This document shows positions 1-7,208 of a stretch of 64,000 bases of DNA, one piece after another. A program made the position numbers and the translations under genes. The stretch spans positions 743,003 to 807,002 of the forward strand of contig NZ_LMPT01000019.1 in the NCBI RefSeq assembly GCF_001424425.1, read 5' to 3'. Origin of the DNA: Acidovorax sp. Leaf191. GTDB lineage: Bacteria; Pseudomonadota; Gammaproteobacteria; Burkholderiales; Burkholderiaceae_C. A model generated the notes under the pieces. It saw only the letters and a list, made by a program, of their open reading frames with translations. It did no database searches and was not told where the DNA came from. Numbering within the stretch: the first letter of the stretch is position 1; each line of letters begins with the position of its first letter.

Positions 1-260
1 AAGCAGGTTTTTTATGAGTCATGCATCGGTGGAACCGAACCTGACCTCAATGCCGGACTTTGGCGGCATCCGCCGACGGACGCTTCAAAGGCGGCCTGCA
101 GAGCCGTGTGGCCGCGCGCAGCCCACGGCCCGTGCCCCAGCGCGCAAGCCCCTGTCGGCGAGACGGCACGCCGATAGATTGCATGCCTGTGCCGCCCCAA
201 CGCCAGACAGCACAGGAGGCACAGGCAGACCGCTGCGTGGACAGCGCTGGCAGCGCGCCC
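1..260. other. Left-edge region without a recognisable gene
   Basis: Short open frames exist on both strands, but they overlap one another and none has a ribosome binding site or a recognisable domain. The stretch is GC-rich and precedes the 3' end of the minus-strand peptidase gene. I see no hairpin with a T-tract. It may be plain intergenic sequence or the edge of a gene lying outside the window. Confidence 0.4.
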
Positions 261-1196
261 TCAGATCGGCCGTGTCAGGTAGACGGCCTCGCGCCCCACG
301 ATGGGCTCGCGCGTGGGCATCAGCACCGTGCAGTCGTCGCACAGCGCGCGAATCTCGTGCGGGCCGTCGGTCGCGATGAGTTCATCCTTGGCAAACACTT
401 CAAAGCCCTGGATGGGACGCGCAAAGCGAAAGTCGGGCGTGCGCACCATGCAGGTCTCCAGCAGCTCGTAGCGGCGCTGGGGGCCGGGCGCCGGGCGTCC
501 CGCAGGCACATCGATGAGGCCGAAGTGGGCCAGGAAATCGAGCACCACCGCCGTGGCCATGTCGGCCGCGGACTGCAAAAAGTGCTGCCCGCATTCGACC
601 ACCAAGGCTACGCCCTGGCTGTCAGCCTGGCCGTGGAGGCCATGCTGGATGAGCGGCGTGCCCGAGCCCAGGCCGCTGGGCATGACCAGATGCACCGGCG
701 GGCGGCCGATGGACAACGCCACATCGGCATTGCGCTGGTAGGCCGGGTAGACCCAGAAGGGCTCCACGTCCTGGCTGGTGGAGTGGATGTCGAGAATGTG
801 GTCGGCCGCGGCCACCACGGGGCGCAGGGCGCGGGCGCGCAGCAGTTCAGGGCTCTCGGCCGTGCCGTCGAGCTCGGCGGCGGACCAGATGCGGTTGAGG
901 TTGTGCACCAGCTGGCGGCTCTCGAACGGGCGGGCGCGGTCGAACGACTCGTACGCCGCCACGTTGGCAAAGCTGATGGTGAGCGTGCCGATGCGGGGGC
1001 GCACGCCGCTGTCGAGCAGGTGCGTGGCCGCCACCATGCCGCAGATCTCGTTGCCGTGGGTCAGTGCGTTGATCAGCACGTGGGGGCCGGGCTGGCCGGA
1101 TTCGAAACGGTGCACGTAGTCGATACCGACATTGCCCTGGCGGTAGGCGGACAGGTCGCGCGGCAGGACTTCAAAGGCGGGAGGATTTTGGCTCAT
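261..1196 (-). CDS. Succinylglutamate desuccinylase/aspartoacylase-family protein
   Basis: A 311-residue zinc carboxypeptidase-like protein of the AstE/AspA branch of the M14 fold. The zinc-binding pair is visible as THGNE (His47 and Glu50). A second His follows in a DIHSTS motif near residue 137, and the catalytic Glu lies in an ECGQH motif near residue 200. The family removes acyl groups from N-acylated amino acids in the cytoplasm. The exact substrate cannot be read from the sequence, and there is no arginine-degradation operon alongside. It stands alone and faces away from the next gene. Length and motif order are normal for the family, and no signal peptide is seen. Confidence 0.85.
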   Translation of the reverse strand: MSQNPPAFEVLPRDLSAYRQGNVGIDYVHRFESGQPGPHVLINALTHGNEICGMVAATHLLDSGVRPRIGTLTISFANVAAYESFDRARPFESRQLVHNLNRIWSAAELDGTAESPELLRARALRPVVAAADHILDIHSTSQDVEPFWVYPAYQRNADVALSIGRPPVHLVMPSGLGSGTPLIQHGLHGQADSQGVALVVECGQHFLQSAADMATAVVLDFLAHFGLIDVPAGRPAPGPQRRYELLETCMVRTPDFRFARPIQGFEVFAKDELIATDGPHEIRALCDDCTVLMPTREPIVGREAVYLTRPI

Positions 1197-1378
1197 GGGG
1201 TGGTGATGCTAAGACGACACATGATTGTGTTCCCAATGGGCGGAAAGCGCACGCGGCCGCGTCAAAGACCGCGAGCGAAGAACGCCAGCACCGGCCGTCG
1301 GCTGCCACCGCGGCGGGCGATGGAGCGATGTACCATGCCCGCCAGTTCCTGGTACCGGTCTGACGCCCTCCCTCGCTT

Positions 1379-4300
1379 ATGCCCATGCCCATTGCCCGAA
1401 TTTTCCCGCTGGCCGACGTGGCCATCCATTTGCCCGCCGAGAGCTCTATCAGCGAGCGCCTCCAGCACGAGCCCGGCGAGCTGGACCAGGAGCTGGTGCT
1501 CTATCTGCAGGGCGATGTGACGGTACCGGAGCTGCACCTGAACGCTGCGCTCGACAGCAACCACCCACTGCACGCACTGCTTGCAGGCGCAGCGCAGGTG
1601 GGCGAGACGCCGTACCTCGTGCTCATCGACGGCAGCCTGCAGATCGACGGCGCCCTCACGGCCGAGGACGATGGCGACGCAGCGCACCTGGTGGTCCTGG
1701 GCAGCGCGCACCTGCGCGACGCGGTGCTGGCCGGGTCGCTGCTGTATGTGCGTGACGCCCTGGCGGTGGACGACCTGCTATGGGGCGACGGCAGCAGCGG
1801 CGCGCTGCAGGCGCCCGGTGGCCTGCAGGCGCGTGTGGCGCTGTTCACGGACGATTTCACGGTGCATGTGCAGGGCCCCGAGCAGGTGGAGTTTCTGATG
1901 GACGAAGTGCGCAGCGTGGCGCACCGCGCAGAGTTTGGCAGCGAGATCGTGGGGGCGGTCTTCCCCGACGAGTTCCAGGACGGCATCGACGCCGGCGAAG
2001 ACGGCCTGCACCACATGCTCGACCGCGACCGCGTTCTGGCTGCGGTGCGCGCGGGCGGCAGCGCCACCCGCACGAGCGAGGAGATCAACGCCCAGTGGCC
2101 CGTGGCCCAGGACCTGTGCGCGGACGATGCCATCAGCGTGGAGAACATCCTGGCGGTGGTGCGCACCCCGGTGATTGCGCACAAGGAGCACAAGGCCTAC
2201 GGCTGGTTCCAGCAGACCGACTTCTCGGTCTGCCAGCGGCATGTGGACGACGATGGCGACCAGCGTGACGACAACGTGTTCATCACCGTCTGGAAGACCT
2301 GGGACTTCTATCTGTCGGTAGACATGGTGCGCACCCCGCAAGGCCTGCTGCCTCGGCTCGCAGCCGCCGTGCTGCGCCGGCCTGTCACCACGACGCCCGT
2401 GCTGACGCTGGTGTACCGCCCCTACACCGACGGCGAGCCCGGCGAATGGCAAGCGCTGGCGCCCGACTCTGCCCCCGAGGCCTGGGCCGCCTGCCAGACC
2501 GCCTGGCGCGGCGTGCTCGACTACGTGCGCAAGGCCGTGGGCCAGCACCGGGCGCGCTACCCGCTCTACCAGCGGCTGCAGGCCGACCTGACCGCCCGGC
2601 ACATCGAGGACTTCACCAGCCTGCCCGTGTTCACCGAGCGCTACAACGACTGGTGGGACAGCGACAAGAACGGCCACTGGCTGGACGACGTGTGGGTGGG
2701 CGCGCGCCAGCCCTGCATGCACGACGGCGAGCCGTGGGGACGGGCGCTCAAGTTCAGCTGGGAGAACGGCAGCCCCGCCCCCGGGGACGACGACGACAAC
2801 GCCCACAGCGTCTACCAGATCGATGTGGACGAAGCCCGCGAGGGGCCTGCGCTGGTCGAGTTCACCCACGCACAGCGCCAGAACGAAGCACGCGTGGCCT
2901 TGCCGCGCGGCGCTGCCGACCACTTGGCGCGCCTGCTGCGCTTTTACCGGCTGGTGCAGGCCCGGCTGCGCGAAGAGCATGAGCGCGAGCAGGCCCGCGA
3001 CGCCGAAGCCCGCCGCATCGAGGCTGCGGTGTACTTGCTGGCGCTGCCGCCGCTGGCGCCCGACGTGCCGGACGCTGGGGTGTTCCCGGTGGAGCTGATG
3101 ACTTTGTCTGAACAATGGCAGGCCGACGGACAGGCCTACGTGGCGGCGATCCGGGCCCATCAGTTGGCCATGGATGCGAAGGCGCAGCGGTCTGGCGATG
3201 AGGACGGCACAGCGGAAGTGGCAGGCAGCGACGGCGAGCCCAGTGGACAAGAACCGCAGGACGATGAAGAAGCCCTGCCCTCCGACCCGCGCAAGGAGGC
3301 CGCACCCACGGTGCTGCAGCTCGCACGCGTGGTCCACGCCCACGCCGACGAAGACCTGGGGGACCGGTTCCGCCAGCGCTTCGCGTTTGCGCCGGACGCC
3401 TACGTCCAGCGCGCCGCCAAAGCCGGCCGGTTCATCGGACCGGTGATCGCCCTGGAAGACGGCCGGGTGCTGGCGCGCATCGGCCCGGCGTATGACGATG
3501 CCGCGCACTGGGTGGCGCTGCACGGCGTGGGCCACACGCCGCTGGCGTCGCTGCGGGGCCTGGGCCGGTCCCATGACCGGCAGGTCTTTGCGCAGGGCGA
3601 CGGCCAGCAGGTCACCACGCACCGCGGCTTCGAAGGCCCGGTGATCGCGCGCTTTGACCTGCCCCGTGGCAACGAGGGGCTGCCGCCCGAAGTGGCCGTG
3701 ACGGCAGGGCCACTGGGGCAGCGCTGCGATGAGCTCATCCCCTTCAACGACGGACAGCGCGTACTGCTGCTCAACCCCACCGGGGTGTACCTGCTGACCG
3801 CGGGGAGCAGCGGCACGGGCGTGCAGCGCCTGCACCCGCAGACCTTCGAGGAAGACGGCCCCTACACCTGGCCCAAGAACCAGATGGACGACGAGGTGGG
3901 TGGCAACACCATCACCACGCTGGCGCTGGACATGCTGCACATGGCACTGTCGCGCGATGAGCGCCACATCGCGGTGGGCGACCAGGACAGCCGCCACATC
4001 CTGCTCGACGCGCAAGGGACGGTGGTGGCGGAATACGACACGTTGTCGTCCTATCCGCACCACGCCGCCTTCTCGCACGACAGCACGCGCCTGTTTGCCA
4101 ATTCGTGCCACCTGTACTGGGGCAGCACGCTGTCGGTGCCCATAGCCCCGGTGGCTCCGCAGTCGCCACAGGCTTCAGAGCCGGATCAGGCGGAGACCCC
4201 GCCGCTGGACGAGAGCTGCCGCGTGTACGCCTCGGTCACCGAACCCGGACTAGTGATCCTGGGCGACGCCGACGGCTACCTGCACGCCATCGGCGACGAC

Positions 4301-4519
4301 GGCCGCCCGCTGTGGCGCCACCACATCGGCAGCACCATCAGCGGCATCGACATTTCTCCCGACGGCAACACGCTGTGGGCCGCCAGCTACGGCGGCTACC
4401 TGGCCAGGCTGCAACGCAGCGAGGCGGGCATGGACCCGTACGCCATCGGCACGTCGCGGTATGTGGAAACCAGCCGCTGGATCTTCTGGAGCGACGAGGC
4501 CGCGCCCCTGCGCTGGTAG
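1379..4519 (+). CDS. Large hypothetical protein with C-terminal beta-propeller-like repeats
   Basis: A 1046-residue, strongly acidic soluble protein without signal peptide or membrane segment. I do not recognise the first ~450 residues. The early part (about 40-130) has a repetitive beta pattern of short hydrophobic strands, somewhat like right-handed beta-helix or polymer-forming proteins. Residues ~480-640 hold a charged, Glu/Ala-rich linker. From about residue 660 to the end there are WD40/PQQ-type blade motifs, for example an ISPDGNTLWAAS stretch near residue 980 and an IGDDGRPLW stretch just before it. The codon use and unbroken frame support a real gene. It may be a scaffold or sensor, but no partner gene adjoins it and the function is unknown. 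Confidence 0.75.
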   Translation: MPMPIARIFPLADVAIHLPAESSISERLQHEPGELDQELVLYLQGDVTVPELHLNAALDSNHPLHALLAGAAQVGETPYLVLIDGSLQIDGALTAEDDGDAAHLVVLGSAHLRDAVLAGSLLYVRDALAVDDLLWGDGSSGALQAPGGLQARVALFTDDFTVHVQGPEQVEFLMDEVRSVAHRAEFGSEIVGAVFPDEFQDGIDAGEDGLHHMLDRDRVLAAVRAGGSATRTSEEINAQWPVAQDLCADDAISVENILAVVRTPVIAHKEHKAYGWFQQTDFSVCQRHVDDDGDQRDDNVFITVWKTWDFYLSVDMVRTPQGLLPRLAAAVLRRPVTTTPVLTLVYRPYTDGEPGEWQALAPDSAPEAWAACQTAWRGVLDYVRKAVGQHRARYPLYQRLQADLTARHIEDFTSLPVFTERYNDWWDSDKNGHWLDDVWVGARQPCMHDGEPWGRALKFSWENGSPAPGDDDDNAHSVYQIDVDEAREGPALVEFTHAQRQNEARVALPRGAADHLARLLRFYRLVQARLREEHEREQARDAEARRIEAAVYLLALPPLAPDVPDAGVFPVELMTLSEQWQADGQAYVAAIRAHQLAMDAKAQRSGDEDGTAEVAGSDGEPSGQEPQDDEEALPSDPRKEAAPTVLQLARVVHAHADEDLGDRFRQRFAFAPDAYVQRAAKAGRFIGPVIALEDGRVLARIGPAYDDAAHWVALHGVGHTPLASLRGLGRSHDRQVFAQGDGQQVTTHRGFEGPVIARFDLPRGNEGLPPEVAVTAGPLGQRCDELIPFNDGQRVLLLNPTGVYLLTAGSSGTGVQRLHPQTFEEDGPYTWPKNQMDDEVGGNTITTLALDMLHMALSRDERHIAVGDQDSRHILLDAQGTVVAEYDTLSSYPHHAAFSHDSTRLFANSCHLYWGSTLSVPIAPVAPQSPQASEPDQAETPPLDESCRVYASVTEPGLVILGDADGYLHAIGDDGRPLWRHHIGSTISGIDISPDGNTLWAASYGGYLARLQRSEAGMDPYAIGTSRYVETSRWIFWSDEAAPLRW

Positions 4520-4532
4520 CCCGGCCCCAGGA

Positions 4533-4569
4533 AGGGGTGCTGCGGGCGTGGGGGCCGCAGCAGGCCCCT
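4533..4569. terminator. Hairpin between convergent genes
   Basis: GGGG-TGCTGCGG (4534-4545) pairs with CCGCAGCA-GG-CCCC (4555-4568): an 8-bp stem, a 2-nt bulge and a second 4-bp stem. It lies between the stop of the propeller gene and the stop of the OmpA-like gene. There is no strong T-tract on either side, so it may act as a transcript-end stabiliser rather than a true intrinsic terminator. Confidence 0.45.
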
Positions 4570-5591
4570 CACTGCAGCACCAGCTCCACGCGGCGGTTCT
4601 TGGCCCGGCCGTCTTCGGTGGCGTTGTTGGCCACGGGTGCCAGCGAGGCCACGCCGTTGCCCACCAGCCGGTTGCCGGCAATGCCGTAGTCCTTGGCCAG
4701 CACGGCGGCCACCGCGTCGGCCCGGCGCTTGGACAGGGCCAGGTTGCTGTCGAATCCGCCCACGCTGTCCGTGTGGCCCACCACGTGCAGCTTGACGGCC
4801 GGCTCGGCTTTCAAGAAGGCGGCGATCTGGTCCAGCGAGGGCTTGGACTCGGGCTTCACGTCCGCCCTGCCGGTATCGAACAGGATGCCGTAGATGGCGA
4901 CCTTGCCGCTCGCGGTAATGGACTTGCCGATGTCCGACGCGCTGACCACCACCATGTTCTGCTCCATGGCCTTGGTCTCGAGGATGTCCACCGCGATGTA
5001 CGCACCCTGCTTGGACTTGTACGTCGCGTCTTCCTTGGGCCAGTCGATGGCCACCAGGCGCACCGTGGTGCTGCCTTTCTGGAAGGTTCCAGTGCGCACG
5101 GTCCCGGCATCGGCCGCGTACATCACGTATTCGCTGCGGTTGTTCTTGATGGAGTCGCGCTGGCCGCTGCTGAAGTTGGCCAGGAAGTTGGTGTAGTTGC
5201 CGGCTGCGCTGTCGCGCGTGGAGTCGTACAGCGCGGTGAAGCCGTTGGCCGTGAGGTCGTTGGCGTAGTTGCGGTACAGCTCCAGCGACCGCGTGGCGCC
5301 CGGCGCCTCGTACCACAGGCGGGTGAGTTTGCCCTCCAGCGCCAACGGCGGCTTTACGTATTGCCGCTTGTTGGTCTGCAGGTCGAACTCCTTGAAGGTG
5401 GAGGTCTGGAACTCCACCGCTTCGAAATTGCGCACCTCGTAGCCGACGATGGTGCTGCCGCCAAACCGCTTCACGGCCGGGTGGTCCTTGGCGCCAGCGA
5501 GGTCCTGGGCGCTGGCCGGCAGGTGGCTGGCCACGGCCAGGAACCCAAGGCACAGCGATGCGCCCCATTGACGAAACAGCCGCATGGTCAT
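4569..5591 (-). CDS. OmpA-domain outer-membrane/peptidoglycan-associated protein
   Basis: A 340-residue exported protein. The N-terminus has a signal peptide (MTMRLFRQ, a hydrophobic core, then a PASAQ cleavage site near residue 29). Residues ~30-215 form a family-specific domain that I cannot name. Residues ~225-340 are an OmpA C-terminal peptidoglycan-binding domain, with the GHTDSVG motif, an LSKRRADAV helix and the NRRVEL ending. The start at 5591 is preferred over the in-frame ATG at 5597, because the GGAGA at 5600-5604 sits about 8 nt before 5591 but abuts 5597. It probably anchors the outer membrane to the cell wall. A 10-bp-phased repeat lies just upstream. Confidence 0.85.
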   Translation of the reverse strand: MTMRLFRQWGASLCLGFLAVASHLPASAQDLAGAKDHPAVKRFGGSTIVGYEVRNFEAVEFQTSTFKEFDLQTNKRQYVKPPLALEGKLTRLWYEAPGATRSLELYRNYANDLTANGFTALYDSTRDSAAGNYTNFLANFSSGQRDSIKNNRSEYVMYAADAGTVRTGTFQKGSTTVRLVAIDWPKEDATYKSKQGAYIAVDILETKAMEQNMVVVSASDIGKSITASGKVAIYGILFDTGRADVKPESKPSLDQIAAFLKAEPAVKLHVVGHTDSVGGFDSNLALSKRRADAVAAVLAKDYGIAGNRLVGNGVASLAPVANNATEDGRAKNRRVELVLQ

Positions 5592-5627
5592 GAACATTCT
5601 CCGGTTGGAACTGGCGTGGGCCCTGTG

Positions 5628-5673
5628 GCGCCCTCTTGCGCCCTTTAGCGCCCTCTAGCGCCCTCGTGCGCCC
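5628..5673. repeat. 10-bp tandem repeat, unit GCGCCCTCTW
   Basis: Four full units starting at 5628, 5638, 5648 and 5658 (GCGCCCTCTT, GCGCCCTTTA, GCGCCCTCTA, GCGCCCTCGT), plus a partial GCGCCC at 5668. The period is exactly 10 bp, one helical turn. It lies 37-82 bp upstream of the OmpA-like start, in the likely promoter region, so it could be a phased regulator site or a variable-number repeat. Confidence 0.8.
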
Positions 5674-5801
5674 GGCGGGGTGCTGCGCCGCGTCGGCGGG
5701 GCCCGGCCATCATAGGGGAGCCCCTGGCAGCGCGCCATGCCGAGAATGTGCAGAGCCCCCCGGCAGCAGCGTTTGCGCGCAAAAGTTCACGCTCGGCGGC
5801 A

Positions 5802-6266
5802 TTAAAAATGCGGGCCCGGTCCTTCCTTGGCGAGCGTGTCCTGCGCGTTGCGCAGCGGGCAGACCTTGAGCGACAGGCATCCGCAGCCGATGCAGCCGTC
5901 CAGCTGGTCGCGCAGGGCGGTGAGCGTGCGGATGCGTTCGTCCAGGTCCTCGCGCCAGCGCTGCGACAGCCGGCGCCAGTCGGCCACCGTGGGCGTGCGG
6001 CCCGCGGGCAGGGCCTGCAGCGCCTCTCCGATGGCCGCCAGCGGCACGCCCATGCGCTGGGCCACCTTGATCACCGCGACACGGCGCAGCACCGAGCGTG
6101 GGTAGCGCCGCTGGTTGCCCGCGCTGCGCAGGCTGTCGATGAGGCCCCGCGACTCGTAGAAATGCAGCGCCGACACGGCCAGTCCGCTGCGGCGGGCGAC
6201 CTCGCCCACCGACAGGTCGGCCGCCATGTCCAGCGGTGTGTCGCCCAGGGCGTCTTCGTGTTTCAT
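5802..6266 (-). CDS. soxR: Redox-sensitive MerR-family activator SoxR
   Basis: A 154-residue transcription factor. Residues ~18-85 are the MerR winged-helix region ([33 protein letters not shown]). A long dimer helix follows, and then the diagnostic iron-sulphur motif [12 protein letters not shown] (C-x2-C-x-C-x5-C) near residue 125-136. That motif binds a [2Fe-2S] cluster whose oxidation by redox-cycling compounds activates the target promoter. It is divergent from the RidA gene, with a SoxR box between them. Outside enterics SoxR usually controls a few adjacent genes rather than soxS, which fits here. Confidence 0.95.
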   Translation of the reverse strand: MKHEDALGDTPLDMAADLSVGEVARRSGLAVSALHFYESRGLIDSLRSAGNQRRYPRSVLRRVAVIKVAQRMGVPLAAIGEALQALPAGRTPTVADWRRLSQRWREDLDERIRTLTALRDQLDGCIGCGCLSLKVCPLRNAQDTLAKEGPGPHF

Positions 6267-6287
6267 GCGATCGCTTTCTGCAGATAC

Positions 6288-6318
6288 TTGACCTCAACAT
6301 AACTTCAGGTTTGATACT
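6288..6318 (+). promoter_or_regulatory. SoxR-controlled promoter with SoxR box
   Basis: The -35 element TTGACC (6288-6293) and -10 element GATACT (6313-6318) are separated by 19 bp, the over-long spacer typical of MerR-family promoters. The box at 6292-6309 (CCTCAACATAACTTCAGG) matches the enteric SoxR consensus at 15 of 18 positions. The promoter points at the RidA gene at 6352; soxR is transcribed the other way. Confidence 0.88.
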
Positions 6319-6351
6319 AGCAGCTCTTGCCACTCCCGCTCAGGACCCGCC

Positions 6352-6855
6352 ATGCCGCCCATCGCCTCGCACCTCGCCAAAGTCCCTGCCGATCAGCTCG
6401 TCCATATCAACCCGGACGGCCTGTACGACCCCGCGCCCAACGGCTATTCGCACCTGGTCGTGGCGCCGCTGCACGGCCGCACGGTGTACCTGTCGGGCCA
6501 GGGCGGCGAGAGCGCGGCGGGCGAGCTGCCGGCGGGTTTCGCGGCGCAGCTGGATCAGGCGCTGCGCAACATGCGCACCGCGCTGGCTGCGGCGGGCGCC
6601 ACGGTACACGACGCCGTGCGGCTGACCCTGCTGGTGGTGGACCACACCGAAGAGCGCCTGACGCTGTGGACCCGGGCGGCGCGCGGCGTGTGGAAAGACG
6701 CCCCCACGCCCGCCTGCACACTGATACCCGTGCCGCGCCTTGCGCTCGACGGCATGCTGGTGGAAGTGGAAGCGACTGCGGTGGTGACAGTGACGGCTGT
6801 GACCACAGGCACAGCAGCCATGGCAGCCACGGCTGCGGCAACCCGGCAGAACTGA
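6352..6855 (+). CDS. RidA/YjgF-family enamine deaminase-like protein
   Basis: A 167-residue protein of the YjgF/YER057c/UK114 fold. Members hydrolyse reactive enamine/imine intermediates in the cytoplasm. Visible features are the LSGQGG strand near residue 45, the QALRNMRTALAAAGAT helix around residues 66-81 and the VEVEATAVV final strand. Canonical members run to about 130 residues. This one has an N-terminal extension and an Ala/Thr-rich C-terminal tail of ~25 residues that looks disordered. The promoter is a SoxR-type one, so expression should rise under redox stress. The substrate is unknown. Confidence 0.85.
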   Translation: MPPIASHLAKVPADQLVHINPDGLYDPAPNGYSHLVVAPLHGRTVYLSGQGGESAAGELPAGFAAQLDQALRNMRTALAAAGATVHDAVRLTLLVVDHTEERLTLWTRAARGVWKDAPTPACTLIPVPRLALDGMLVEVEATAVVTVTAVTTGTAAMAATAAATRQN

Positions 6856-6954
6856 GGTCCGTGGAGGATTGCGGCCCGCTGCCTCCAGACCGCCCCGGTT
6901 GTGGCGTACCATCGCGCGCAGTGGTCGCATACCGAGACCCAAACAGGAGGACCC

Positions 6955-7098
6955 ATGGCCAAAGGCGAACAGCGCAGCAACAAGATGGCAAAGAAGCCCA
7001 AGAAGGACACGTCGATTCCCAAGGAGTCGCACGGTTCCGACCGCCCGATGCCCCCCGTGACGGCAGTGATGCCCCGCGGCAAGGACAAGAACAAGTAA
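6955..7098 (+). CDS. Small lysine-rich hypothetical protein (47 aa)
   Basis: The start ATG follows a perfect AGGAGG (6945-6950), which fixes the start. The product is 47 residues and very basic, with many Lys, several Pro and no hydrophobic segment; it opens MAKGEQRSNKMAKKPKK and ends GKDKNK. It is probably disordered and nucleic-acid associated. I do not recognise a named family, although short proteins of this composition occur widely in Burkholderiales. A strong terminator follows, so it is likely a monocistronic transcript. Confidence 0.75.
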   Translation: MAKGEQRSNKMAKKPKKDTSIPKESHGSDRPMPPVTAVMPRGKDKNK

Positions 7099-7140
7099 GT
7101 AGCAAGCGGCCGTCCCGCGCTGCGGGACCGGACACACGAC

Positions 7141-7190
7141 GGCCCCCAGTGCCTTGGAACCTTTGAGCAGGCTCCAAGGCACTGGGGGCC
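7141..7190. terminator. Strong 18-bp hairpin between convergent genes
   Basis: A perfect inverted repeat: GGCCCCCAGTGCCTTGGA (7141-7158) and its exact complement (7173-7190), with a 14-nt loop. It separates the plus-strand small gene from the minus-strand GGDEF-EAL gene and can serve both. Only a short T-run follows on the plus strand. Confidence 0.8.
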
Positions 7191-7208
7191 GTTTGCCATG
7201 CGGCGTCG

